Of a stretch of 64,000 bases of DNA, positions 37,879 to 46,245 are shown piece after piece. The stretch spans positions 3,844,001 to 3,908,000 of the forward strand of contig NZ_CP197401.1 in the NCBI RefSeq assembly GCF_052162025.1, written 5' to 3'. The DNA is from Methylobacter sp015476545. GTDB lineage: Bacteria > Pseudomonadota > Gammaproteobacteria > Methylococcales > Methylomonadaceae. A program made the translations under genes and the position numbers. The stretch's first letter is position 1. Each line of letters opens with the position of its first letter. The notes beneath the pieces were generated by a model, which saw nothing but the letters and a program-made list of their open reading frames with translations, searched no databases and was not told where the DNA came from.

Positions 37879-38070
37879 ATGTCGAAACCAACAGTAATTC
37901 AAGTAATTAAGAGCGTTCTGTCTGCCGTCGTCGGTGTACGGAGTGAAAAGAACAGACAAAAGGACTTTGAACAGGGCTCGCTTTCAACTTATGTTATTGT
38001 AGGGGCAATCTTTATTGTTCTTTTCGTGTTTGGTCTCATCTCACTTGTCTCAGTTATCGTTGGCGACTAA
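37879..38070 (+). CDS. Small membrane protein of the DUF2970 type
   Basis: Start at 37879 behind the ribosome site GAGAAGGA; the product is 63 residues (MSKPTVIQVIKSVLSAVVGV onward). The pattern SVLAA.fGVrs..n...DF..g in the N-terminal half, followed by one long membrane segment (about 38-60), matches DUF2970, a family of small single-pass proteins of unknown role in proteobacteria. It is divergent from metH. Confidence 0.8.
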   Translation: MSKPTVIQVIKSVLSAVVGVRSEKNRQKDFEQGSLSTYVIVGAIFIVLFVFGLISLVSVIVGD

Positions 38071-38277
38071 GTTTGCGCTTTTCCGATGTCTCATTAGAAG
38101 ATTCTTCTCTGCCTCCGATTAAACAAGGCGCAGCATTGACGTGAACTTAACTTCGGCCAACAACTTGGAGCCTTCATATTTTCCAGAATTAAGTCTTTGA
38201 TATATTGAATAAATATACCCAATACTGTCTCGAATAAAATTCATCCATGTGCTTTAGGAATCAGCATGCAATAGTCA

Positions 38278-38305
38278 TAAAAAAAGCCCAAGCATCGCTT
38301 GAGCT
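38278..38305 (-). terminator. Rho-independent terminator after the 38330-38758 gene
   Basis: On the minus strand the 9-bp stem AGCTCAAGC-GAT-GCTTGGGCT (one G-T pair) is followed by a run of seven Ts, 25 bases after the stop of the gene ending at 38330. On the plus strand the same hairpin has a weaker T-rich tail. Confidence 0.8.
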
Positions 38306-38329
38306 TTATTTTATGACTACTCTTATCTT

Positions 38330-38758
38330 TTACTTTTCTGTGGTTTTAAAGCTTTGTTTTATACCTTGAAACATTTCTTTAATGCCGCTGAATAAATTAG
38401 CTAAATTAAATTCTTCTTTAAGAACAAATTTATTGCGAATCACCGCAACTGCTAAAAAGCCAGCGATTGGTGGCATCAATTCAAAAAATACTGATAACAA
38501 TATACCGCCAACTCCTTGAAAGCCGCCCTCATTCTTTCTGTCGCCAATGGTCAATAAATCACGCTCATATCCACTGCTGGACTCACTGCCTCTGACCGCT
38601 TCCAAAATATAGATGTTGAACTGAACCAATAGCATTTGCACAATAAAAAAAGCCACTGCACAAATCCCAACCCACATCAATACATTGTTTACTTTTGCTC
38701 TCATGGCCGACTGGTAAACCCAGAGAGCCGCAATAATCATTACAATACCGCCTATCAT
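38330..38758 (-). CDS. Hypothetical membrane protein with three membrane segments
   Basis: 142 residues starting MIGGIVMIIAALWVYQSAMR. Hydrophobic segments at about 1-17, 26-48 and 82-106, then a charged amphipathic C-terminus (FSGIKEMFQGIKQSFKTTEK). A ribosome site AGAGGT lies about 9 bases before the ATG. It starts 22 bases after the secreted-protein gene at 38781-39167 on the same strand, and the pair is closed by the terminator at 38278-38305. I do not recognise the family. Confidence 0.7.
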   Translation of the reverse strand: MIGGIVMIIAALWVYQSAMRAKVNNVLMWVGICAVAFFIVQMLLVQFNIYILEAVRGSESSSGYERDLLTIGDRKNEGGFQGVGGILLSVFFELMPPIAGFLAVAVIRNKFVLKEEFNLANLFSGIKEMFQGIKQSFKTTEK

Positions 38759-38780
38759 CGTTATACCTCTGTTTTAATTA

Positions 38781-39167
38781 TCATTTTTTTGTCAGGAAGA
38801 AGAAAAGATATGTACATTTTAAAACCATTTGGGAATTGTCTTTTTCAACAACCTTACATGATTCATACTTTTCTCGTCCAGGTGTGCTTTGTTTTTTCAG
38901 TACGCCATCTTCCACGAAGTACTTCAGGTTAGCTTTAAACTCAGGGGTTCGACCGACAGAGTCAGTCGCTGTTGTTTCAAGCGTACCATCCTCCTTAAAA
39001 TCCCACTCAACAGTGATTTTCTTCTTTTCTCCATTCAATTTGATCGCTTCCGCATATAAATCCCATTTACCCAAAATCTCAGATTTATCCTTCAATTGGA
39101 CATCAGCATTTGCAGAAAGCGTAAAGAAAATCGCAACGAGCGGTAACATCTTAACGTATTTTTTCAT
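38781..39167 (-). CDS. Hypothetical secreted protein, possibly lipocalin-like
   Basis: 128 residues with a clear Sec signal peptide (MKKYVKMLPLVAIFFTLSAN, cleavage after ANA). The mature part starts DVQLKDKSEILGKWDLYAEA and alternates short strands with charged turns (KKKITVEWDFKEDGTLETTA, CKVVEKDNSQMVLKCTYL). The GKW near the start and the following strands resemble small lipocalin-like proteins, but this is only a pattern impression. Likely co-transcribed with the downstream membrane protein. Confidence 0.7.
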   Translation of the reverse strand: MKKYVKMLPLVAIFFTLSANADVQLKDKSEILGKWDLYAEAIKLNGEKKKITVEWDFKEDGTLETTATDSVGRTPEFKANLKYFVEDGVLKKQSTPGREKYESCKVVEKDNSQMVLKCTYLFFFLTKK

Positions 39168-39300
39168 CTTTTTATCTCGACATATCAGCTTTCAAGCTTT
39201 AGATTTTAAAGTATAACACACCCGCTTTCGAGCTTTAAATTTCAGCTCGGAGCAATATCTCTTGATCAATCTCTTCATAAAGTTATGTGATAATTAAGCC

Positions 39301-39328
39301 TTGACTTTAACTTCACCTAAAGTATCAT
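39301..39328 (+). promoter_or_regulatory. Sigma-70-type promoter for the 43-residue membrane peptide gene
   Basis: TTGACT at 39301 and TATCAT at 39323 with a 16-base spacer, followed by AC as in an extended discriminator. Transcription would begin near 39335, giving a 55-base leader before the ATG at 39390. Confidence 0.6.
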
Positions 39329-39389
39329 ACGATTTCCGTTTGCTATATCATTAGCAGTTTCTAAATTACAAATTATAGGTAGGACACTC

Positions 39390-39521
39390 ATGGGAGCGAT
39401 CTTAGATATCACCGAAATGTTAAAATCACCAGCTGGCATGATCGGCGCAGTAGTTGTTATTGCTGCTGGCTACTTCCTTGTAAAATGGGTATTCGCTGAG
39501 CACCCAGACGACGAAAAGTAA
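39390..39521 (+). CDS. 43-residue single-pass membrane peptide
   Basis: A short open frame from ATG 39390 to TAA 39521 gives a 43-residue product starting MGAILDITEMLKSPAGMIGA, then a hydrophobic segment (VVVIAAGYFLVKWVFA) and a charged end HPDDEK. The design is an amphipathic N-terminal helix, one membrane helix and an acidic cytoplasmic or periplasmic tail. GGTAGGA precedes the start by 6 bases and a good promoter lies 60 bases upstream. The codon use (GCT, GGT, AAA) resembles the strongly expressed pmo genes. Function unknown. Confidence 0.7.
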   Translation: MGAILDITEMLKSPAGMIGAVVVIAAGYFLVKWVFAEHPDDEK

Positions 39522-39672
39522 GATTTAACAATTCCGTCCCTACTTTGGCCGCTCGTATCGCATCAGTCTGTGTTTTCGCGGCGGCCTCAGTTTCCTTCAT
39601 AATTCCCCCCTAAAAATTGAGATTTATTTTATAATTTATACATTGATTGTTTCGAATTTTCGAATTTAGAAA

Positions 39673-41577
39673 ATGTATAAATTACTCTCTTCCAAGATTT
39701 CAAGCCTCCATTCCAAACGCGCACCTGCAACAGGCGTTGGTTTATTCCGAATTTTTTACGGATTGGTCACACTGCAGGAAATTATCTTCCTGTTATATTT
39801 CAACCACTTAATTTTTGATCCAATCCCCTATCTGGATGTGGAATTTCCTATGATTCCCTTCTTCCTGTGCCTATGGGGAGTTATTGCTATTTTTATTGTT
39901 GCCGGGTATCGCTATCAACTCGCGATCATTTGCAACTATATCTTCTGGATCATTTTCGTTAACTTTACCCCTATGCAAAGGGATTTTGACGGAGGCTTTG
40001 ATGTATTCATGATAGGAGCAGGATTCTTCCTGCTTTTTATGCCCGGCAATCGCGCTTTTTCCATAGATAGCCTCAGATACAAGCTCAGCACTCCCTTTGT
40101 GCACTACAGCACTTATTCCAAACCAACTGTTTCAGCGCTTGCTTATTATTTGCCTGTCGCTATCTGTCTTGGATTTCTCTACTTTGATTCGGCTATCCAT
40201 AAAATGTTTGCCGAACACTGGCGCAATGGCCTCGGGTCCTGGCTGCCGGCAACACAGCCTTATTATGTTTCAGCAATTGACATGACCCCCTTGCTGAACA
40301 ACGAGCTTCTGGAAAAAACCATTGGCTACACTATTTTGGTCTTTCAGTTTACTTTTATATTTTTCTTCTCCAATCCTTGCTTACGTATAGTTTACCTTCT
40401 CATCGGGATTGGACTTCACTTAGGCATTGCCCTGTCTTTCAATATTTATCCTTTTGGCATGGGCATGCTTACGTTTTATACGCTGCTCATCCCTTTCAGC
40501 TGGTGGCGATCTATTGGCGAACTGATCACTTCGAAGCAACCAGCACTTACTGTATTTTATGATCAACAATGCCCTCTTTGTAATCGAACTGTCCTCACCC
40601 TCAACCATTTTGACATCTTCAAGCGCATCGATTTTAAATCAGCGCAAGAATACGCTTCCGCATATCCGGCTCTTGCACCAATAGATAGCAAGACCTTACT
40701 CACCGATTTATATGCGCTGGATAATGACAACCGCATCTATTCCGGCATCGATACTTACATTCAAATATTTGCCAAAATGGGTTATTTGCTGCCAGTCAGT
40801 CTGGTTATGCGCCTGCCCGGCATTTATCAATATGCAGCCAATAAATACCGTACCATTGCAGATTCTCGCACTCGTATTACCTGTTCATCTGAATGCATTG
40901 TTGCCACAAAACTGCCTGATAATAGTCTTTATCATCGCATCTTTGAACAATTCGCTGCTCGCTCGCCTAAGCTTTTTGCAATGCGAGTCTCAAAAGTTCT
41001 TATTGCCATATTATTTCTGCAATTAAACAGCACTATACATTATGGCTTCATCTATAGATTCAAGCTGGACACAAAGCAAAATGCATTCAGCGTTGCTCTC
41101 GCTCAGGCCAGCAATTCACTCCTTATGACCTCTCAGAGCTTTTTAGGCATCATACCCCATGCCCTATACCTGCATGATCATTTTGCCGGCTATGACCATA
41201 TCTTAGCCATTACGTATATCGATCAGAATAATGTTGAACGCTGGCTGCCATTTGTTAACGAGCAAGGTCGATTACTGGCTCCAAATTGGGGCAGAGTTCA
41301 CTCCATGTGGGCTAACATTGCTGTTACGCCCAATATTGATAACAAGCGTTTACATAAGTTTATTATGAAGGTCACTGCTTTTTGGGGACAAAAAATTGAC
41401 TTAAAGCTCGACGAAACGGTGTTTCATATAAAACTCAAGAAAATTGATGCGCCTTCTTATTGGGTTTACGATCAATTGCACAAGAATTTTTCTTCACCAT
41501 GGAGCACTATTGGCACTGCCAAATGGAATCATGGCGTAATCACCTTTGATCTACCCGATAATATCAATGAACTATAA
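39673..41577 (+). CDS. HTTM (vitamin-K carboxylase-like) membrane protein with an embedded DCC thioredoxin-like domain
   Basis: A 634-residue protein. Residues about 15-290 form a multi-pass HTTM domain, related to vitamin-K-dependent gamma-carboxylase (GLFRIFYGLVTLQEIIFLLY, DFDGGFDVFMIGAGFFLLF, SAIHKMFAEHWRNGLGSWLP). Residues about 293-400 form a DCC/DUF393 thiol-oxidoreductase-like domain with ALTVFYDQQCPLCNRTVLTL, whose CPLC could be redox active. The rest (about 440-634) has another membrane segment and a soluble tail with the pattern HRFIMKVTAFW-like (actual LHKFIMKVTAFW). HTTM-DCC pairs occur in other bacteria but their reaction is unknown. It stands alone upstream of a small lipoprotein gene. 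Confidence 0.8.
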   Translation: MYKLLSSKISSLHSKRAPATGVGLFRIFYGLVTLQEIIFLLYFNHLIFDPIPYLDVEFPMIPFFLCLWGVIAIFIVAGYRYQLAIICNYIFWIIFVNFTPMQRDFDGGFDVFMIGAGFFLLFMPGNRAFSIDSLRYKLSTPFVHYSTYSKPTVSALAYYLPVAICLGFLYFDSAIHKMFAEHWRNGLGSWLPATQPYYVSAIDMTPLLNNELLEKTIGYTILVFQFTFIFFFSNPCLRIVYLLIGIGLHLGIALSFNIYPFGMGMLTFYTLLIPFSWWRSIGELITSKQPALTVFYDQQCPLCNRTVLTLNHFDIFKRIDFKSAQEYASAYPALAPIDSKTLLTDLYALDNDNRIYSGIDTYIQIFAKMGYLLPVSLVMRLPGIYQYAANKYRTIADSRTRITCSSECIVATKLPDNSLYHRIFEQFAARSPKLFAMRVSKVLIAILFLQLNSTIHYGFIYRFKLDTKQNAFSVALAQASNSLLMTSQSFLGIIPHALYLHDHFAGYDHILAITYIDQNNVERWLPFVNEQGRLLAPNWGRVHSMWANIAVTPNIDNKRLHKFIMKVTAFWGQKIDLKLDETVFHIKLKKIDAPSYWVYDQLHKNFSSPWSTIGTAKWNHGVITFDLPDNINEL

Positions 41578-41704
41578 TGATCCTAAAAAATTCGAGGGAT
41601 TTTATATTGCATCATCCATGCAGTCGTGATATAAATTGCTTGTGCTTAAAAACTGGCGCAAAAAATATATAAAAATAATTTACACCCCTATGGAGGATAT
41701 TATT

Positions 41705-41818
41705 ATGAAGAAAGTATTATCACTTTTAGCTATGGCATTGATGATCGTTGGTTTAACTGGTTGCATCGATGATCCAGATGGCACTAAACAAAAAGTTTCT
41801 AGCTCTATCTCTCTTTAA
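41705..41818 (+). CDS. 37-residue lipoprotein
   Basis: Start at the ATG at 41705 behind a strong ribosome site (TATGGAGG). The product is MKKVLSLLAMALMIVGLTGC followed by IDDPDGTKQKVSSSISL. The lipobox LTGC gives a mature lipid-anchored peptide of only 18 residues. It is followed 24 bases later by a rho-independent terminator, so it is a separate small transcript. It resembles entericidin-like peptides in size only. Confidence 0.7.
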   Translation: MKKVLSLLAMALMIVGLTGCIDDPDGTKQKVSSSISL

Positions 41819-41842
41819 TCAATAGAGATCAAAGAACCAAAA

Positions 41843-41868
41843 AACCCAGCTTTATGCTGGGTTTTTTG
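41843..41868 (+). terminator. Rho-independent terminator of the small lipoprotein gene
   Basis: AACCCAGC, loop TTTAT, GCTGGGTT and a T-run. Strong canonical hairpin 24 bases after the stop at 41818. Confidence 0.9.
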
Positions 41869-41905
41869 TATAAACGAAAATTTTTTTTCAGAAACATTTC
41901 TTAAT

Positions 41906-42884
41906 GGCTCTTATTGGATTCCGGGGAAATACCCAAGCCTATTTAAAGCAAGTCTTGAATTTGAGGTTCAGTATCCCCAGATAGGACGGATGATTGCCTT
42001 ACCTCAGCTATTAGATAATGCCAAATGCTTTGAAACAGTTCGCGCCCTTGCGCTGCTCAGGTAAAGTGTCTTGCCCCCATTACGGTTCAGAAGCCATTAC
42101 CAAGCAGGCAAGGATGATACCTAACCTGAACGACAGCGCTATAGTTGCACGGCTTGTCAGCGCAAATTCGACGATTTAACCGGTACGATTTTCGCGGGCC
42201 ACCATCCTCATCGCAAGCATATCCTCCGACACCATGGCAAACACTTTTTCGTGCGCATCCCCATGACGCCAGGCGGTCATAAATTGCCTATTCATCGATA
42301 TAAATGAGCGTACCCGGCACTATGATGCTTTGGATATAACGGGCTGGATGGTCGCTTGCTGAACATTGTCCAGCGTGCCGCGTCCACGAGCGCCTTTTAA
42401 GCGGTTACGCCGACCTTTTCGGCCTTTTTTTACGGCTTCCGGTTGGCCTTTATGCCCAGCCCCCCCCCCCCCCCATAAACTTCATCGCATTCGACCTCGC
42501 CCTCCAGTACCACGACCGGTCTTTTGCTGACGATCCTTGACCGCAACTGGCGAGTTATTTACTGAACGTCCGATTCATTTAAGTCCAGCTCGCGGGCAAT
42601 CTGCGCGTTCGATAAGTTCAAGCCCATAAAATACAAGCACAGCACCCAGATTTTCAGGGGTGGGTGATGGGTTTTATGAAGTGCATGTGAGCACCATGGA
42701 AGGGTTTTGGTCACTGCTGCGCTCCTCTGGTTACGCCCGCATCGCGAGGCTTCCCAGGCGCATCTGCCCATTTATTTAGGCTTTTTTGAATTTGTGCATA
42801 ACGCCAGAAAACGCGGTAAAGCGTTATTAAGTTCACTGCTGGAGCTGATCATCAGCTATCCCCTCCCGGAATCCATTATGAGCC
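41906..42884. mobile_element. Decayed IS1595-type (ISXO2-like) insertion sequence with an internal inversion
   Basis: Imperfect terminal inverted repeats (GGCTCTTATTGGATTCCGGG at 41906 and, on the minus strand, GGCTCATAATGGATTCCGGG ending at 42884) bound about 980 bases, flanked by TTAAT on both sides. Inside are pieces of an IS1595 transposase: a plus-strand N-terminal part with CPHYGS and GTIFAGHH (about 41990-42206), a plus-strand C-terminal part with STMEGFWSLLR and LGFFEFVHNARKRGKALL (about 42671-42870), and a minus-strand middle (PLKIWVLCLYFMGLNLSNAQ and DEYAIYD-like) between them. The middle is flipped between CCATC (42202-42206) and GATGG (42666-42670). A run of 15 Cs lies at 42460-42474. 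Several stops make it inactive. Confidence 0.85.
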
Positions 42885-42959
42885 TTAATTTTTTGCCATT
42901 CAGCCTAAAAAATCGTCCACATCGCAGAATAAGAGTGTTCGTCAGTAGCTAGTTTTAGT

Positions 42960-43953
42960 TTGAGAAAGTTAGCGAGCGTCGAAAACTTATTTTTTTCTTT
43001 ATATAACAAAAATGCGCTTCCTTTCTTTACCCCGAACTCAGGTTAATTACATTCTCGCATTGTTACCGTCAGCAATAACCGCCTTTATGACAGCAGCCCA
43101 GTTTCTGGTGAATAAACTCATCATTAATGATCTCAAACGGTTAAAGCAAGTATGCTTTCAACAACTCCGCTTACTCTCTAAACATCATTAAATAACTCGT
43201 AGCGCCGTTATGGCATCACCATAGGAAGAGGCCAAAAGCATACAACCAATTGCCACTGACCGGCTTATCTAAAAGTCGCTGGCGATTTTCCTAATTGCTG
43301 CGCTTTTGACACGAGGACAGGGCGATACATTGACCTCTCCCGTCGCGTTCACTTCTAACCTGTCTTCAATTCGCGCCTCAACCTTCTAAAAATGATCAAT
43401 TTTTACACAATTCTTTTCTGAAAAATTGCTCAATTCCAGCATTTTTAACAGCGCCGTTAATTTCAAGTAGCAAAAATGTACTGTCTATTTTCGTCTTGTC
43501 CAACTTTTTATTATCCAGAACAACAATTGCCTTGCTCCGCCTGCGCCTCACAACCTGTGCAATATTAGTGAAAAAATCCAGCCCATACACAATCTTTCTG
43601 CACAAACATTGTGCTCCATGATGATTTCTGCTCGTAATACACGTAATAACTGTAGCCTTATTTATTATTTCCGGAAATTTAATGTTTTTAAAGTATTAGC
43701 CAGCTTATTCTCTGAAATTTTCATTTTACAGACAGTCTCAGCATAAATTACTTCAACCGCATTTATGGCCATCCTTATCCCAATGTAAAGTCATTATCGC
43801 TTTGAATATACTTAATAAGCATGTTAAATCATTCAAAATATGATCGATTTCTGTTGATTTACGTTAATTCCATCCTTACGCGATTTCAATCCATTTATTA
43901 AATTTACTACTCAATCTTTAATTGTTATATCTTTTCTTTTATTTTTCACAAAC
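42960..43953. other. Gene-poor stretch between the IS remnant and the pmo terminator
   Basis: About 1 kb of AT-rich DNA. The only frame above 60 codons (43396-43605, minus, TTG start) has no ribosome site I trust, and its product is not recognised. No RNA gene, tandem repeat or further IS end is visible. Confidence 0.6.
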
Positions 43954-43985
43954 AAAAAACCCCCGTTACCTTTCGGTAACGGGGG
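43954..43985 (-). terminator. Rho-independent terminator of the pmoCAB operon
   Basis: On the minus strand: an 11-bp stem CCCCCGTTACC, loop GAAA, its exact complement and TTTTTT. It lies 45 bases after the pmoB stop. The GNRA loop and long GC stem make it a very strong terminator. Confidence 0.95.
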
Positions 43986-44029
43986 TCTTAACCCTTAACT
44001 GACAACCAGTGTTATCAGCTAATTATTCA

Positions 44030-45274
44030 TTAGATGAATGTTGGGATTAATGGAGCATCTACAGTAACCAATTGACGGTTGCCAGCTTCATCATAGAAGA
44101 ACAGCAAACCAGCAAAACGGCTGTCTGGATCGTAGATCAAGTCAGCTAAACGATAAACTTCCCATGCAGCGTCAGAAGCAGTAACTTCAACAGTTCTTGA
44201 TTCGCCTGGAGCAAGTGGGCTGTTATCGCTAACAGTCAGACCTTCTTCAGCTAACAAGTCATCTGGATAGTTAGTTGTATCTTCAGAAACTGCTGGATCC
44301 AAGAAACGTACGCCAGCTGTTTCGAATTCGCCTAAACGAATAGCTGAATCACCGTTGTTAGTAACAGTCAGTGTCATTTGCATAGCACGACCTGGTACAC
44401 GGTAAGAAGCATCTTCAACTTTAACGCTTACAGTTGGTGCAGGCATTTCAATTGGTTTCATGCCACGCATCAAACCAGCTTGCAGAGGAGTAGTTACAGG
44501 ATACTGTTCGTTAGTGCTGCCCATTGAGAAAGCAACGATAGCGATAGTACCAGCTCCGAAAGCCATAGCAACTTTCTTGTCAGTAGCAGAGATTAAAGAA
44601 TCAGCTTTACCTGATTCAACTGCAATTGAACGTGGAACGAACATTGGCTTACGAGCCCAGTATACCAACCAAGCTAAGCCCAGAGCATACCAGAAAGCGT
44701 GCCAGAAGTAGATGTTACCCAGGTTGAAGTGTTCCAGGTCGATTGTTTCGCCTGTCAAAGTTGTGATTGGGTTAGTGAATGATCCCATTGTACCAGTAAT
44801 AGTTACCCATTTACCTGGACCGATGATTGGACCACCGCCTTCAACGTTCATCATAGTATGAACGTGCCAGTCACCTGGACGACGTGCTTTTAACAATACT
44901 TTAAACTCATAAGTTTCACCCAGTTCCAGAGTAACTGAACGAGGAACCAATTGACCACCGATCCATGATCCTGCACGAATAAATACAGCACCTGGAATAC
45001 CAATGTTCAAGAATGAGACTTCTGGTTTATCAACAGTTTCTGGCCATCCAGCAAAAACGTGGAATTTACCAGAAATTGTCATTGTATCGTTAACTGCTAC
45101 TTCTTCTTTTGACCAGTTCAAGTCAAACCAGTGAATAGTACGCATACGCATGAAAGCAGCCTGTGACTTTTCACCATGAGCAGATGCAGTTGGCGTGTAG
45201 AACATCGCTGCTGTGACAGTCATCAGCAGTGCGACAAAGGATAGTTTCGCAACTTTGTCTTTAATCAATTTCAT
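44030..45274 (-). CDS. pmoB: Particulate methane monooxygenase subunit B (copper-binding periplasmic subunit)
   Basis: PmoB carries two periplasmic cupredoxin domains joined by two membrane helices in the membrane enzyme that oxidises methane to methanol. The length (414) equals that of characterised type I proteins. A signal peptide ends at residue 32 (TPTASA), so the mature protein begins with H33 (HGEKSQAAF); with H137 and H139 in GDWHVHTMMN this restores the three-histidine copper site. Membrane helices lie at about 185-205 and 232-250. It is the last gene of the operon. Confidence 0.98.
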   Translation of the reverse strand: MKLIKDKVAKLSFVALLMTVTAAMFYTPTASAHGEKSQAAFMRMRTIHWFDLNWSKEEVAVNDTMTISGKFHVFAGWPETVDKPEVSFLNIGIPGAVFIRAGSWIGGQLVPRSVTLELGETYEFKVLLKARRPGDWHVHTMMNVEGGGPIIGPGKWVTITGTMGSFTNPITTLTGETIDLEHFNLGNIYFWHAFWYALGLAWLVYWARKPMFVPRSIAVESGKADSLISATDKKVAMAFGAGTIAIVAFSMGSTNEQYPVTTPLQAGLMRGMKPIEMPAPTVSVKVEDASYRVPGRAMQMTLTVTNNGDSAIRLGEFETAGVRFLDPAVSEDTTNYPDDLLAEEGLTVSDNSPLAPGESRTVEVTASDAAWEVYRLADLIYDPDSRFAGLLFFYDEAGNRQLVTVDAPLIPTFI

Positions 45275-45318
45275 ATATCCTCCTCTGTAATAGAGAGTCT
45301 ATTGTTTTTCCGAGTATC

Positions 45319-45351
45319 CTAGGGCAACTGAAATAATACGGTTGCCTCTAG
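45319..45351 (-). repeat. Hairpin between pmoA and pmoB
   Basis: CTAGGGCAAC and GTTGCCTCTAG pair with one bulged base across a 12-base loop, in the 111-base gap between pmoA and pmoB. There is no T-run, so it is likely an mRNA processing or stability element and not a terminator. Confidence 0.55.
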
Positions 45352-45385
45352 TCCTTTTAATGTGTAGTTTTCTGTTAAACGATTC

Positions 45386-46129
45386 TTATGCAGACTGAAC
45401 GAAGTCAGGTTTTGAGAACCATTTACCGAAGAAATGCCACAGGAAGTAAATTAAGATACTCACGAAAGCAGAGAAGAATGCTGATACTGGAGCAACGTCT
45501 TTACCGAAAGTTCTTAGTGTACCTTTTTCAACCATTCTGATGTACTCAGGAGTACCTGTTCTTACGTAGTGGTAACCTTGTAAGTCAGCCAGAGTGAACA
45601 TCATGCCATTGTATTCAACAGGAATGTGCAATGGAGCAATGATTGGCCAGTTGCCAGGATAGAACAACAGACCCCATGCCATACCGCCAACAACCGCTGT
45701 CAATGTCATGCTGTTTGACAACATCAGGATAACATCAAGAACGATAGCGCCTGGCACCAGGTTTGAAGGGAAGCAGAAGTTTACTGGGAAATATGTCCAA
45801 CCCCAGAAGTTCAAGTATCTGTTAACCCATTCGCCTAACAGCAGACCCAGTACGCAAACAACTGCGCCGAAAGGCAGTCTGTAACGGAACCACAAGCATG
45901 CTTGAACAGCAGCTGGGAAAGTGATTGAAACGATAGGTGCAACAGTCACCCACAGACGTCTGTCTTTCCAGTCAGTCCAGAAATCCCAGTCACCACCGGT
46001 CAACATGTAGTGAATGTGATAACCACCCAGAATAACGAAAAACGCTGTGAAGAGAATCAAATAGTCTAACGTACGTGAAGCTTTTACCGCTTCTGCACGC
46101 GAACGAACAGCTGATTGAGATGCGCTCAT
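45386..46129 (-). CDS. pmoA: Particulate methane monooxygenase subunit A
   Basis: PmoA is the integral membrane subunit of pMMO and the standard marker for methanotrophs. I choose the ATG at 46129 (MSASQSAVRSRAEAVKASRT), preceded by TAGGAGGTA, which gives exactly 247 residues as in characterised type I proteins; the open frame extends 26 codons further up into the intergenic hairpin region and is not expected to be translated. Family-typical parts are GGDWDFWTDWKDRRLWVTV and NFWGWTYFPVNFCFPSNLVP. Seven membrane helices are expected. Confidence 0.98.
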   Translation of the reverse strand: MSASQSAVRSRAEAVKASRTLDYLILFTAFFVILGGYHIHYMLTGGDWDFWTDWKDRRLWVTVAPIVSITFPAAVQACLWFRYRLPFGAVVCVLGLLLGEWVNRYLNFWGWTYFPVNFCFPSNLVPGAIVLDVILMLSNSMTLTAVVGGMAWGLLFYPGNWPIIAPLHIPVEYNGMMFTLADLQGYHYVRTGTPEYIRMVEKGTLRTFGKDVAPVSAFFSAFVSILIYFLWHFFGKWFSKPDFVQSA

Positions 46130-46182
46130 TAGCTTACCTCCTAAAGGATTTAAATTATTTTTATTAACACCATCTTCACTAC

Positions 46183-46213
46183 GCTGTTTTGCCTTGAAAA
46201 GAGGCAAAACAGC
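46183..46213 (-). repeat. Perfect 12-bp hairpin between pmoC and pmoA
   Basis: GCTGTTTTGCCT, a 7-base loop and its exact complement, in the 116-base pmoC-pmoA gap, 33 bases after the pmoC stop. There is no T-run on the minus strand. A stable intercistronic hairpin here could protect the 3' end of a processed pmoC message or set the ratio of subunits. Confidence 0.65.
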
Positions 46214-46245
46214 CAGGAGATAGTTATTACAACCGAGACTCTAAA

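Noticed and set aside
43396..43605. 69-codon minus-strand frame in the gap before the pmo terminator
   Set aside because: It starts with TTG and has no ribosome site or recognisable pattern; likely chance.
46130..46207. Longer pmoA reading frame with 26 extra codons
   Set aside because: The ATG at 46129 with TAGGAGGTA gives the standard 247 residues; the extension lies in the intergenic hairpin region.
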